Of a DNA stretch of 64,000 nucleotides, positions 9,708-22,437 are shown piece after piece. The notes beneath the pieces are model-generated. The model made no database searches. It saw nothing but the letters and a program-made list of their open reading frames with translations, and was not told the origin of the DNA. The DNA comes from Chamaecyparis obtusa (taxonomy: Eukaryota > Streptophyta > Pinopsida > Cupressales > Cupressaceae): NCBI GenBank assembly GCA_027943335.1, contig BSBK01006436.1, forward strand, positions 248,001 through 312,000. Direction: 5' to 3'. A program made the translations under genes and the position numbers. Positions within the stretch are counted from its first letter, which is position 1. Every line of letters starts with the position of its first letter.

Positions 9708-11985
9708 CCCTAAAATGAGTTTCCATTCAATTTTTATCAATTTCTTGTCATTTTCTAGTTAAAACTACAATTTTTATTTTCTGTCCATACATTTTTCGTA
9801 CGACTTTTGTCAGAAAGTCATATCAAGAACACCCCATTGTCGTATGACATGTTCAGATTTTGAGGATCATGCCAGAATCTACCCATCATCATTTGGAAGC
9901 TCAACTATTGTATCAGAAGACACCCATTGTCGTATGAGTTTCCAGACTATCATCTGGGAGGTAACCCACTATCGTATGAGTTTTGACTCCAGAATTCAAT
10001 TGTCGTTTCAGACTTTTTGGCAATTTTTCAGATTTGGACTAACAGCTAACCCTAACAATTGAAATCTTCTATTTTGTATTGATATTTGATGAATCTGATT
10101 GGAAAAAGAACAACTAAATTGCTAAAATAGGTAAAAATATACAAAGCATGTTGTGAGAAATTTAGGTACTCTTCTCAAGCTAATAACATTTTGATTTGGT
10201 TTAAAATGAACTCTCACATGTCAAGCTTGTGTGACTTTTATTGCTTTCATATCATAGACTTCATTTTGGGCTATAAAACGAATATAGATTTGTTTTCTGT
10301 GTATCTGTTACACATAGTAAATAGGCCCTATGAACAATATTTGTGGATGATCTCGAGAGAGTTGGCTTATTCCGCTTGTTCATGCATGTGAAGCTCTTCT
10401 TGACGAAGGATCCCCTTGTAGGTAGGGAGGTTACTAAGAAAGTCTCACGGTCTACTAGATTCATGTGTCTTCAACTTTTCATTGATACATTCTCTCTCCG
10501 GAGAGGTTGATAGATCATAAGCGGTTAACGTCATAGATCTTTGTGAGATAATCTTGGTCTTAGCATGTCAGAATAATATGTCTGCTTTGTTTTGGTTAAA
10601 AGTGAAAAGGCTAGAGGACTATGTTCTACTCCCTTTTTGGGTAGTATCAGAAACTTAGATCCTTGAATCTAGAACCAGTCCCCGTGTGGTATCTTTTGTG
10701 AGTCACCTTTAGAGAGGGTTAACCGTAGTGGACATTCCCTTAATTGGGCCAACCACATGGATGGAACCTCAAGCTTTAATAGCCATTTTCATTATGGTAG
10801 TAGCAGCCGCTATATAAATGTCCTTGTGGAGGAAATCTTCATAGGTGTGGTCTCTTGTTGGGCTGTCAGATCTCCCTAGCAGCTCCTAATTGATTAATTT
10901 CTTGGATTGTGTCAAAACCCTGATGCGCCTAGATTGGAGTTCACCCTCTTGAGATCACAAAAGTTGCAGAGTCAGACCATAACTACAAACCCTAGTGCGG
11001 CCAAATTTTCATTTTTCTAGGAATATGTGCATTATTGTAAAACTTTTTGGAACATACACAATTAGCACTCCTAGGGATTAGCACATTCAATCACTTGATT
11101 GTTCATGTGCAGGGTTGCTTTGTCCCCTGTTCATTATTTTTAGACGTGCTTGGAATCACTTGCTTGTTGTTTTGCATGCTTGTTTATCTATTTGGTTACT
11201 GAAAATGAATGATCTCAGAATAATCTTCAAACCTGGACAGAAAAATTTGTGAACAATCTAAAACTGAAAACCAAAAATTTGCAAAATCTGAAGTAAAATT
11301 CCTTTCTGGAGTCAAAAGTCATCCCACAAGGTCAGAAAGTCGTACAAGTTTTGAAAATTGTCATTTCAGAACCCCTGTATTGTCGTATGATAGCTTGTAT
11401 AGTGTTGTACAAGTTTTGCCACCAGTCAAAAACAAAAATTCAAAATCTTGCTATCAACTATCGTGCAAACTCTACAATTGTCATATGAGTTTTGTCAATT
11501 GTTGTTTCAAAGCATACCCACTATGGTATGATCCTACAGAAAGTCATTTGAGAAATTTTATTGTCAGAAAATGGTCAAAATTGTCAAAGACTTAGTTTTT
11601 AAAGCCTATTTCTAGAATTTGTCGAACAAATCACTGTGTTAGGAACAAAGCAGAAACTAGAATAAATTCATTCATTTTCCTCAAGTGAGTCTTTGATTCT
11701 AATTTTGTCTTTTGATTTATCGATTTGAATCTTTTTCATCTTGTGTCAAAACCTTGTCAAAATTATCTTCAAATTCAGTCTTCTTGCTAAAACAGCTAAG
11801 TGTTGTGAGCTCATGCCCGCCATCTGTTGAGCATCTACCCACACTATTGTGGCATAGTATCCTCCATTTATGTCTGATCTAATCTTCAATCACTTCAATC
11901 TTGACAAGGTTACATCATTCGATCTTCTTGAATCAAGTCATTCTTCAGTGCCCTTCATCTTTCTTTCTTGCTTCACCCAAGGTTA
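9708..11985 (+). other. Long untranslated leader of B with TTGTCGTATGAG clusters
   Basis: No coding frame is supported. Two clusters of a degenerate word (TTGTCGTATGAG, CACTATCGTATGAG, TTGTCATATGAG, TTGTCGTTTCAG) lie at about 9787-10010 and 11325-11560. A stretch of about 1.3 kb between them is conserved with the C leader (for example agtaaataggccctat, gagaggttgatagatcat). Gag starts right after. Confidence 0.7.
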
Positions 11986-13754
11986 ATGGTGGAAACTAGA
12001 GCTTCCTCACATAAGAAATTTGGAGAAGCACTTAACACTGTAACTTTATCTACTCACATAGGTCAAACTCTTGAGCAACTCTACAATTTTGGTCTTTATG
12101 AAGATGACGGTCTTGGAAATTTTTGATTGAAAACTGGTTACATACCCCCCCCCCCCATCAACTCACAGATGTAATCAACAAACTCCGCCTCAATATAATC
12201 CAAGGAGTCCTAAAACTCCTAACATGTCTCATGAAGGAACACATCACAGGTCCCAAAGACATCAATCTCAACATGGTATGGATCAAGAACCTACACCTTC
12301 TAAAATTACCCAATATCAAAATGATGATGACTTCAAAAGAATGATGAAGCATTTCTTGAAGGAAGATGGAGAAGCATACTTTCTAGAGTTAGCTCATCAA
12401 GGAGCTAAACTTCCTCCATACTTTGATGTTGAAGATATCATTACACATGAGGAAGAAACTCCTATCATGGCTATGATGAAACAGATGCATGTCATGCAAG
12501 TCAAACTTAACAACCTTGAGAAAGAAAAGGAACCTAAGGAGTTCTCCATGGAAGCTCTATGTCCTTTTCCATTTGATAAAGACTTGTACATGTCGCCATT
12601 CCCTAAAAGAGTAGAGATGCCTAAATATGATAATTATGATGGAAACTCTGACCCTCAAGATCATGTTAGAGAATTTTGTACTCAATCTATGGAGTTTATG
12701 CACTAACCAACTTACTGAATGCATCTTTTCCCTCGATCTCTAGGAGGGTCAGTCATTCATTGGTTCTCTAGAATGCCTCCTACTATCAAACCTTTTAAGG
12801 AGTTAATCAAACTATTCTATCAATAATACTCCTACAATATTCAACATCTGGTCACCATGATCGACATCTACAATCTGAAACAGTATCTAGGTGAACCATT
12901 CCTAACATTTCTCAAGAGATGGAGGAAGAAATTTTCTCTATATGCTAGACCCATTCTAGAAATTGAGAAGCTGGATATCTTCATCAACAATCTTGTTCCA
13001 AAAACTAATTACCCTTTGCAAATGCAAAATCATACATCTTTTGATAAGATGGTAGATAATGTGATCAAAATTTAGAAAGTACTTGTGAAAAAAGGAGACA
13101 TCACACTTCAAAAGGACAAGTATGAATTTGGATCTAGTTCCAAGGACAAGAATAAAAACTAGAACAAGAATAAAGGCATTGCCATAGATGGCATTGTTGA
13201 TAATATATGTGCCCCATCTAAGGCACCTTGTTTCAATCTCACTGTTGGTACCCAAGCCATCAAAGCTTCTGAAGCTAAAGCAACAGAGGCCAACAAAAAT
13301 TCATCTGATTATAAACCTTGGGCTACATATCCTAATCACAAATTCACTCCTCTTGGAGAATCCTAGGAATCTACCATGAAAAATCTATTGGAAAACAAAA
13401 TCATCTACTTGCCTGAGATAAAAGTCTTTGATCCTGAACCTAAACCAAAATGGTGGAGAGAATGATTTTTGTGACTTCCATCGCAATAAGGGTCATAAAA
13501 CTAATAATTGTGTGTGCTTAAAACACATCATACAAGACAAAATTGATAATGGATAAATCATGATTGAGAATCATAAAAGCAATGTTGATCATGCGGCATT
13601 CACAGAACCATTTCCGAAACATGGTCAAGGAGATTCATCTTCTCAGCCTAATATGGATGCTAAAGTCAACTATGCTTATTCTAGAAAAAATGTTGTCATA
13701 AACATGGTTGAACCATGCCTATCTGTAAATCAATCAACTAATGTAGTTACTTGA
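11986..13754 (+). pseudogene. Gag of B, broken
   Basis: The start ATG 11986 (MVETRASSHKK) matches C gag. A run of 12 C at 12145-12156 shifts the frame; the main piece is then 12224-12706 with ALCPFPFDKDL and MPKYDNYDG, followed by LGGSVIHWFSR and YLGEPFLTFLKRWRKKF. Stops and a second shift near 13457 follow. The variant zinc knuckle reads DFHRNKGHKTNNC near 13475-13515; C and D show it as CX2HX4HX4C. Capsid and nucleocapsid functions are inferred from the family. Confidence 0.85.
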
Positions 13755-15119
13755 TCACAAGCTCAGACGCATCTGCAAGGATAGAATTCATAAATGTACA
13801 AGGATGGGTCTCAATCCCAAACAATTCAGAAATGTAATTCTATAACATCAAAAGTTCCTTCCAAGTCATGTGGACCAAGAGAAAAACTAATTGCTAAAAT
13901 GGGATACACTGGAAAAGGACCTCTAGGACTACAAGGTAAGGGTCTTCTATCACCTCTTTACCACCATGGTCAAACCAACAAGGATACAACAGGTCTAGGA
14001 TATCAGAAGAAGCCTTTCTATCTTAGCAAGAACTCCATGCATTTCTTAGAATAGATTGAACCAAAGGAGGAAACAATACAATAGTCTGATAGTGATGAGT
14101 CAGACACCACTGAGGAGCTCATTCCTTATGAGCATTTTCCTAAAGAGATAAAAGGCCTCCTTGAAGCTGAAGATGATCCAGTAAAAAGAATCAATGTAGT
14201 AAACACACAAGAACCTACTATAGAACAAGAGATAGTTGCACCATAAGAACCGGCTAATCTCAAAGATAATAAAGTAGATAAAGAGGAAGTTGGTATTTAT
14301 TCTGAGATAGATTCTCATGAGTATGAATTCAAATTAGAATCTGAGGGTAACCCTTCTTGGGGTATTCACCCTAACCTTACTCATGTTCTCAATTTTCCTA
14401 GAGGCATAGATGGGGAATCAAATGACTATGAATGGGGAGTCATTCTAGAGGAAGATGAGCTTATCATAGAAAAACATATTGATGTTATTCACCAATATGC
14501 ACCTAAACCCAATGTAAGTCTAGAGTGAAATAATGAACTTAATGAGTCTGATCCACCTATGGCTGAATTGGACTCCCACAATGACATTAAGCCTATTCAC
14601 AAATTGAACATTTTTAGTTGTAATATCACCTTCAAACTCAAGCATCGGGTTAGGACCAATGATGAGAGATCCATATCCATAAACACTATCTCCCAATCTT
14701 TTCCCACTTTGACTATCCAACATCCTGACCTTCTTGACCAAACTTCCACGAATCTGAGCCAAGGTATCTTTACTTTCGTAAATGTCTATGCCCTTGCTTG
14801 CTACCTAAATGTAGTTGAGCCTATGAAGATTTCCATCAGTGAACTGAGTGTCAGTATGACAGAGTCAGACATCAAGTATCTTAGTCAAAAGAATAAGAGT
14901 AAAAATAAAAAGAAAAGGAGTTCTGAGGGTGAAAACCACTTTGTGGCAATCTCAAAACCTACAAAAGTAAAAATAAAAAATGTATCCAAAGGTGAAAACC
15001 TCTCTGAGGTGCCTAAAGATGAGATATTTGATGTTCTTCTGAGTAATTTATAGGACAGATCTCTAGTTATAATTGAGCCCACTCAATCTATCAACTTGGG
15101 AATAGCAGAGGAACCATAG
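13755..15119 (+). pseudogene. Pol N-terminal part of B: G-patch and linker, protease deleted
   Basis: Where C has about 1 kb of protease sequence, B passes straight from the post-gag Gln-rich stretch to a G-patch (KMGYTGKGPLGLQGKG, near 13896-13945). No DGGA protease motif can be found. An acidic linker follows (DYEWGVILEEDEL, then lysine-rich KNKSKNKKKRSSEGE), conserved with C. Stops occur at several places. The deletion means B would depend on another element for protease. Confidence 0.75.
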
Positions 15120-16589
15120 TTGATCCATGTAGCACAATCCTTATCAGAAGAAGAAAAGCAAAAATTTACTACATTCCTAATAGAAAAGAAGATCAACTTT
15201 GCATGGAAATATTCAGATATGCTAGGGTTGGATCCTGATCTTATAATGCACCATTTATCTATTGCTCCTGGAGTAAAACCTGTTAAACAAAAATTAAGAA
15301 AGATGCATCCACATGTTGCACTCTTGGTCAAAGCTGAATTAGAGAAACTACTAAAAGCTAGATTCATCCATGTTATTGACTATGCTAAATGGATCTCAAA
15401 TATTGTACATGTTTCTAAACTAGATAAATCAATCAGAGTGTGCACATACTTTAGAGATGTGAACAAAGCATGCCCTAAGGATGATTTTCCACTACCTAAC
15501 ATTGATATGATAGTGGACATGACTGCGGGTTTCGAGATGTATTCTTTAATGGACGGTTTCTCCAGATATAATCAAATAAAAATTGCTCCAGAGGATCAAG
15601 ATACATCTGCTTTCACATGTGCATGGGGTACCTTCTACTGGAATATCATGCCATTTGGTCTTAAAAATGCTGGTGCTACATATCAGAAATCTATGACATC
15701 TATTTTTCATGACATGATGCATCGAACTATGGAGGATTATGTTGATGATACTTTAGAAAAATCTATGATTAGATCGGAACATCTAAATGACTTGAGCAAG
15801 ATACTAGACAAAATGGAGAAATTTAGTCTCAAACTAAATCCTAAGAAGTGTGCTTTTGGTGTCACTTCTAGAAAAATTTTAGGATACATAGTTTCAAAGA
15901 AGGGCATTGAAGTTGATCCAGCTAAAGTAAAGGCTATAATGGAGATGCAACCCCTGAAGAATATTAGTCAAATGAGGACATTACAAGGGGAGTACAATCT
16001 ATCAGGTGTTTCATATCATAGCTTGTAGACATATCACAACCTTTTACACAGACATTACATAAAGGTGTGACTTTTGCATGGAATGAGGAGTGTGAAAAGA
16101 ATTTTAATCATATCAAGAAATATCTATCAAATCCTCCTATCTTGATGCCTCCCATTCAAGGGAAGCCTTTGATCTTATATGTCTCCACTACAGATACATC
16201 GTTGGGGGCATTTCTAGCATAGCATGATGAGAACAAGAAAGAAAGAGCTATATACTATATTAGTAGAAAATTGGTGGCATATGAAAAGAATTATTCTATG
16301 ATTGAAAAGGCTTGTCTAGTTGTTCTCTTTGCATCATAGAAACTAAGACATTATATGTTGGCACATACCATGCATTTAGTAGCTAAGATTGATCCACTAA
16401 AGTACCTACTAAGCAAAGCTGCCCTCATGGGTAGATTAGCCAAATGGGTCATGCTCTTAAGTGAATTTGACATTGAGTATGTTGAAAGAAAAGCTATCAA
16501 AGGACAGGTTATTGCAGATCAACTAGTAGATGCACCTTTGTTTGATGATACTCCAATGCAAATGGAATTTCCAGATTCCTCTATCATGA
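15120..16589 (+). pseudogene. Reverse transcriptase and Ty3-type RNase H of B
   Basis: The frame opens IHVAQSLSEEEKQKF. RT motifs are KPVKQKLRKMHP, ACPKDDFPLPNID, YSLMDGFSRYNQI, MPFGLKNAGATYQ and MEDYVDD (YVDD active site intact). The frame shifts near 16000 (LQGEYNLSGV). The Ty3 RNase H part carries AIYYISRKLVAYEKNYS, KLRHYMLAH and DPLKYLLSKAALMGRLAKW, with TAG stops near 16218 and 16337 at Gln positions. The catalytic loop is present but the protein is broken. Confidence 0.9.
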
Positions 16590-16999
16590 ATCTTTCTTCT
16601 ACAGAATGGAAATTGTTCTTTGAAGGCTCCTATACACAAAATGGATCCAGAGCAAGCATATTATTTATCACTCCTCAAGGGTACTCAATACCCAAAGCAT
16701 TCAAATTAAAGTTCCCTTGTACAAATAATATTGTTGAATACGAAGCCCTTTTAAATTGTATGAAAATAGCAATTGAGTGGAGAGTGACTGAGTTACACAT
16801 TCATGGAGACTCACAACTTGTAATCCATCAAGTTAATGATGTGTACCAAACTAAGGATGAAAATATCATTCCATACAAAAGAATGGTAGATGATCTAAAG
16901 AATTATTTTATATCTATCACATTTGAGAAAATTCCTAGATCAGAGAATAAGGTTACCGATGCAATGGCAATATTATCTACTTTATTGCAACAACCTGAA
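16590..16999 (+). pseudogene. Second (archaeal-type) RNase H of B
   Basis: WKLFFEGSYTQNGSR, FPCTNNIVEYEALLN, GDSQLVIHQVNDVYQ and PRSENKVTDAMA form the second RNase H that marks Tat elements. The first catalytic Asp (FDGS in C and D) is Glu here (FEGS), so activity is doubtful. It is in frame with the start of integrase. Confidence 0.85.
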
Positions 17000-18357
17000 C
17001 ATGAGCTACGCTATGAGTTCCTAGTGGAAGCACTATCTTATCCTACATATCATTCCCCTGAAACCCACATGATTCGCAATGTTCTAGGTCATGATTCATC
17101 CAGATATAAAAACCTATTCTCTTATCTCAAAGACCAAATTATTCCCAATACCTTTAACCACCATGAAAAGAGATACTTTATCCAAAATGCCTCTCGATAT
17201 GTTATCATTGGTCATGACCTGTACAAATGAGGTCTAGATGGTATGCTACTTAGATGTTTAGAATAGGAAGAGTCTCAATGTGCACTCGAGGAAGTCCATG
17301 AAGGTATATGTGGGTCACACTCAAATAGTTTAACACTAGCTTGAAAACTTATTAGGGTTGGTATTATTGGCCGAAAATGGAGAAAGAGTCTATCAAGTTT
17401 TCTAAGAACTATCAAAAGTGCCAAGTGCATGGTAACTTAATTCATGCACCAGGGAGAGATCTAATTCCCTTTACTACACAATGGCCTTTTCACCAATGGG
17501 CATTTGATCTTATAGGAGCCATACATCCTCATTCTTCTAATGGACATACCCATATAATCACAACTACAGATTATTTTACAAAATGGGTAGAAGCAATCCC
17601 TTTGACACAAGCAACTAGAAAACAAATATCTATGTTCATCTTGAACTACATCATATGCCAGTATGGTATTCCACATTCTATAGTCACAGTTAATGGTGGA
17701 CAATTCAAAAACAAAGGCTTAGATGATCTATTTGCCAAATTCAAGATTACACAACATTGGTCATCTACCTACTATCCTCAAGGGAATGGACAAGCAGAGG
17801 CTTCTAACAAGAATCTATTGAAAATCTTGCACCGTATAGTTAATAAAATAGGAAGAGACTGGCATCTTATGATCAAGCCAACTCTTTGGGCCTATAGAAC
17901 AAGTATCAAAATGCCTACTGGGGCTACATCATTCACTTTAGTTTATGGATCTGAAGAGATACTACCTATTGAGGTTTAAATCTCATCACTAAGAATCAGA
18001 ATGCATGGTCTAGTAACTGATGATGACTACAAAGTGTCTAGGTTGCAAGAACTTGAACTACTAGATGAGTGCAGACAAGCAGCGTATGATCATCTTAGAG
18101 TATATCATAAAAGAATGTCTAGAGGATACAACAAGAAAGTCAAACACAGAGAATTTTAGGTTGGCAATCTAGTCTTGAGAGATAATCCTAAAAATCAATC
18201 ACATAGAGAGCGCAAGGGGAAGTTTGAACCCAACTGGCTAGGACCCTTTGTTATCATTGCTACTTTTGGCTCTAGAGCTTATCAACTCTCAATGACTGAA
18301 GGAGAATAGCTCCGAGAACCAAGCAACATTCTCCATCTGAAGAAATTCTATGCCTAA
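17000..18357 (+). pseudogene. Integrase of B, second catalytic Asp lost
   Basis: The H2C2 region reads VHEGICGSHSNS and KCQVHGNLIH. The core has TTDYFTKWVEA (first Asp), then VTVNGGQFKN where C has TDNGGQ, so the second catalytic Asp is Val. Glu is kept in GNGQAEASNKN. The C-terminal part has YNKKVKHREF and ends LKKFYA at TAA 18355. There is a frameshift near 17350, and TAG occurs at Gln positions (EF-stop-VG, EGE-stop-L). Confidence 0.9.
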
Positions 18358-20670
18358 GACATTCAATGTATGGTAAAATGTCCTGAAAAAATCTTTAAAA
18401 TCTGAAAAAGTCCTAAAAAAATGAACATCTTGGTGAAAATCTGGCAATAGGCGCCTTGATGATTCACAAAAAAATAAAAAAATATCAAAAATACAAAAAA
18501 ATGAGAAAAAGAAAAAGTATCTTGTTGAAAACCTGGAAACAGGCACCTTGGTAGCAAAAATAGAATCTCTATCAAGATAGTGAAAACCTAGCAAATGGGC
18601 ACCACTTGTTTCAAAATACTCCATCTATCAGCGCAATCTTGGTCTTTCCCAACTTTCAGTCTACTTTAGTCTGTATATATCCTTGTTTCAATAAAGTCAG
18701 TCTATACACCAATCAGCTCAAGCATCTATATCCTATCAATGCTTAACACTTGGGGCAATCAATGTCATATCCTATGGCCTCCAGTACATCTTAGATGAGT
18801 ATTATCCAGTCAGAGTCCTTTGAAGCTTCATCCGAGTCAGTTAGTCAGTCTCCTCTCCAGAAAGGATTTTGCATCTACAACAATGCAATAAAACACAAAT
18901 TGAAAATAATCTATGCTTTTTACATGCTTTTATCTCCTTGTATGCTTACTGATTCGCATTGAGATTTTTGCATATTGTGTCCTTTGAGCTCTTCGATGAT
19001 GTCCTTTACAGGATTTAGAGAGTGTTGATTGGGGGGGCATAATCTTTTCTTTGTCTTTTGCTTGTGTGTGAACATCTAACAACTTTGGAAATTCTGGATT
19101 GAAATGGCATCTGTCTGTAAGAGCCTCCATCTCGTATTGGATGGCCATGAGTACCTCAACCATTGATACCCAGAAAATTCAAGGAATTTTGATCTAACTA
19201 TTATCTTTTTGAGTGAGTTATTTCTCCTACTATGAAATACTATCTTTCCTAAGGATGTGAACAATAAAGAGTCACTATGGGTAATTCACACTAGATTTAG
19301 AATGATCTCTTGACTGTTTGAACGCAAGGTGTATTCAGGTCATCATGACATTTATGTTCTGATGCTTATACAAATTGCTATATCAAAATGGACATGATAT
19401 TCATGTCATCTTGGTGTTTGTGCCTTGGTGCTTATATCTAATCTGACATTCTGAAAATAAAATCAATATTCATATGTCCATGGTTGTCTAACCAGTGGGT
19501 GTTGTATTGATTCCTGCACATACAAATCAATATTCATATGTCTATGGTTTCATAACTAGTGGGCATTGTATTGATTTATCCCCGGTTACCTAAAATTTCA
19601 ATGATGACAACAAATCAACACATGATCAATGACTAGGTCCTAGGTCCTAGGTTTGCATTTCATTCTGCATTTCATTTTGCACTTTGCATGATCTCACAAA
19701 TTGCTTGAACACTTAAATAAATCTTCAAAACTAAAAATGCTAAACATGACACAAGGACTAAGCATTGTATGAAGGTTCCTCCAACAAAACAGCAAGTAGA
19801 ATCCTTTTTTGGGATCAAAATTGTAATCTGAGATCATTCATATTATTAACTACTTGCACAATCGACCTTCAATCATCACAAAAATCTAGAATTCAACTTA
19901 ACTGATTATCTTACATCAAACTATTGAAATTTCAACTTGGTCAACTATGGTCAACTCATGGTTTAACCTAGTCAAACTTGGTCTTCTAGACCTCCAAATG
20001 ATGCCGAATGCATTCTCGGACATGTATAACCAATTATCAAATCAATTAACATGCTTCTAAACTATATAATGTTGACTTTTCTTGACATATTTCAATTTTA
20101 ATCCCGAAGGGGGCATGGTATTTCACATCATTCAAAGTCTGTAAATCTAAATCTGAAAATCAAAATTCTTTCCTCAGTGATCAAGACAACAACCACGTCT
20201 AGTTACTGATTCATCTAAAATCCTCATCGCTTGGAGAAAATCTATCATCACTTGGGGCATATTAGATTCATCAAGATCCATATTAATCTAGTATCCTAAA
20301 TCTATATTGTAAACTATATCAACTTTTCGTAACCATCGATTCATTAGTGTTATTTTCCTTGTTTCTTCGTAATAGATGGGTTTAGGATGTGATACCAATA
20401 TGATTCTCTTGGGACAATTAGGTCTGGAATCAGTCACTCACTTCTTCACAATCATAAGGTTCAAAATTAGGCATTTTGGCACTTGTTCGTAATCACCGGT
20501 TCATTGTTGTTATAGTTAACATTATCTTTGGTCATTTAGGACCTAACATCTTCAAATCTTTCAATCGGTTTCTATCTTGAAATCGATTCAGCTTTCAAAT
20601 CAGTTTCAATCTCAAACATCTTTATCATACATAGACTATCTTTGAACCATTGTGCTTCGCACAGTAATTC
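18358..20670 (+). other. 3' non-coding region of B
   Basis: No gene is seen. Right after pol, three copies of an AAAACCTRG...GGCRCC motif lie at about 18434, 18527 and 18581, embedded in an A-rich tract. The rest is conserved with C 55384-57728, including TGATATTCATGTCATC-like and CAATATTCATATGTC words. Confidence 0.75.
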
Positions 20671-20684
20671 AAAGAGGGGCAAAA
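20671..20684 (+). other. Polypurine tract of B
   Basis: AAAGAGGGGCAAAA lies directly before the 3' LTR. It is identical in C (57729-57742), with a near copy in D (minus strand, 31980-31966). Confidence 0.85.
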
Positions 20685-22143
20685 TGTAATACCCCAAAAA
20701 TGGGCTATAGGTTCATTAACCTCCTACATCTTCAAATCAAATGAAATTGATACAAAAGTCTTAACCTAAGGCACATCTGCACATTATCGAATTTAATTAA
20801 TTATCCTTAATTCTGCATCAGGGAATATTCCTAGAAATATTCCTAATTTATCATAATTATTCTTAATTTAATAATTATTTGGCGATAAATCTTATTTATC
20901 CTAAAGTTTGATTAATTGAATATTCTAAATATTTAATTAATCAGATTTAATACTACCACTTAATTATTTAATTACACATTATCACATTTAATTGATTATC
21001 CTTAATTCTGCATTTGGGAATATTCCTAGAAATATTCCTAATTTATCATAATTATTCTTAATTTAATAATTATTTGGCGATAAATCTTATTTATCCTACT
21101 AAAGTTTGATTAATTGAATATTCTGAATATTTAATTAATCAGATTTAATACTGCCACTTAATTATTTAATTATATTTATTACTAAATTATATTATTTAAT
21201 TTTGACAATAAATCAAAAATCTTATGACTAATTGATTAAATTCCTATTTAATTAATTAAAGTCAGTTGTCAATATTTAATAATATAGTTTTTGAATAAAA
21301 GTTTGATTTAATAATTGATCAACCCATAAATCAATTGTTTTAATTTTAAAATCAGTTAAGTTGAGAATAATCACTTTATTTTTAATTAATTCAAATTAAA
21401 TCATGCACAATCAGAAAAACAGTCAACTTTAAAACAACTGCTAATTTCAATTGTTAACTTTCTAAACTCAACATGTGATTGTGAGTTGAGAAAGTGAACT
21501 AAAGCTCTATTTTGAGATAAAAACTGATTTTGCATGATTTTATGAGTTTATTTATTCTTAATCTTGTAATAACTCAAAAATCAACCTGAGTTTATCAAGA
21601 GTGATTTATGACTTTTTTTCAATGCATCCTCAAGCCCTAGATTTCTATAAAAACAAGGCTCAGCTCTCTCAAAAAAATATCTCAAGCTTTCAATCTCACA
21701 TCTCTCGAATTTGCACAATTACTCTAGCGAATTTACAACTAAAGAACAAAGATTTTGCGACAGGCAATTTTGTGAGATCAATTCATAGTTTTTCATACCT
21801 TTGCATATCAATTCATATAATTCTTAGATTAATTTGCATATCATTTCAATTTCATTCTAGATTAATTTCATATAGTTTTTCATCCTATTGCATTAAAAAT
21901 CCAAAAAAATAGATTAATTTGCATTCATATTTCATTGCTTTCATCATTTTAAATCCTTCATTTAGGTGTTGCATTGTCACTAATCTCGATTTCAATCTGA
22001 GAGCATCATATTCACACCTACTAGAAGGTAGTAAATCATCTGGTTAGCATAGTTTCAATTACTTGCAGATTTTGGTTTTTGCTAACCTTTAATGTTTTAC
22101 TATAGTGTTGTGTCTACAGCTAGGTACAAAATTCACACACACA
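20685..22143 (+). repeat. Element B 3' LTR
   Basis: 1459 bp. It starts TGTAATACCCC and ends in a CA repeat before TSD acttc (22144-22148). It carries the same 195-bp duplication as the 5' LTR. TATAAAAA is at 21646-21653. Confidence 0.92.
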
Positions 22144-22148
22144 ACTTC

Positions 22149-22437
22149 AACTGACTGTATCTTTCTCATACTTGCACCGCTGATCATGCACTCATAGACG
22201 AAGCATGAATATAATCTAACCAACTTAACTTCCAAGGTGCACACCATAACTCAGTGGTCCGCACGTGCGTTGATGCTCTGAGCTGCAGGAACTCTATACA
22301 TTATCCAGTCTTCAACACTTAACTGATTTCTGATCTTCTCATCAAGTGCGCTAAGTCCAAACTGGTATATGACTTTGTTTCCATAATGACAACACTATAT
22401 CAAGTCATATACATCAGTATTAGCCAACTTGCCAACA
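22149..22437 (-). repeat. Solo LTR S, segment 3 (LTR 5' end)
   Basis: This is the last part of S on the plus strand; on the minus strand it is the LTR start, tgttggcaag. The adjoining ccatc (22438-22442) matches 239-243. Confidence 0.85.

Larger units (their letters stand above)
8196..22143 (+). mobile_element. Ty3/gypsy Tat-lineage retrotransposon B
   Basis: It has LTRs at 8196-9686 and 20685-22143, TSD acttc (8191-8195, 22144-22148), a purine tract before the 3' LTR, a 2.3-kb leader, gag, G-patch, RT, Ty3 RNase H, a second archaeal-type RNase H, integrase and a 2.3-kb 3' region. The dual RNase H marks the Tat lineage. It is the same family as C by protein, LTR and leader. The right end falls in a CA repeat, so it may be off by two bases. 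Protease is missing, and there are frameshifts and stops. It lies inside solo LTR S. Confidence 0.92.
244..22437 (-). mobile_element. Solo Ty1/copia LTR S, split by two later elements
   Basis: On the plus strand S starts tgttaggaat and ends cttgccaaca, with ccatc on both sides (239-243, 22438-22442). As a minus-strand LTR it starts tgttggcaag and ends cattcctaaca, like the LTR of copia element G. No primer site follows its end and no internal region is present, so it is a solo LTR left by LTR-LTR recombination. It lies in three pieces, 244-527, 7662-8195 and 22149-22437, about 1107 bp in total, separated by A and B. The joins agree with G's LTR: the order gtagacc then gggtcagacc matches across A. 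Confidence 0.85.

Noticed and set aside
12145..12156. C12 run in B gag as a programmed frameshift site
   Set aside because: C has no such run at the same place and reads through in one frame, so this is slippage decay.
18289..18624. Phe-rich minus-strand ORFs after pol of B (also near 55470-55840 and 36864-37236)
   Set aside because: They are translations of the A-rich tract and the AAAACCTRG motif, low-complexity, with no start context or domain.
21601..21912. 103-codon ORF in the B 3' LTR
   Set aside because: It lies across the TATA and U5 part of an LTR, is low-complexity, and lacks a domain.
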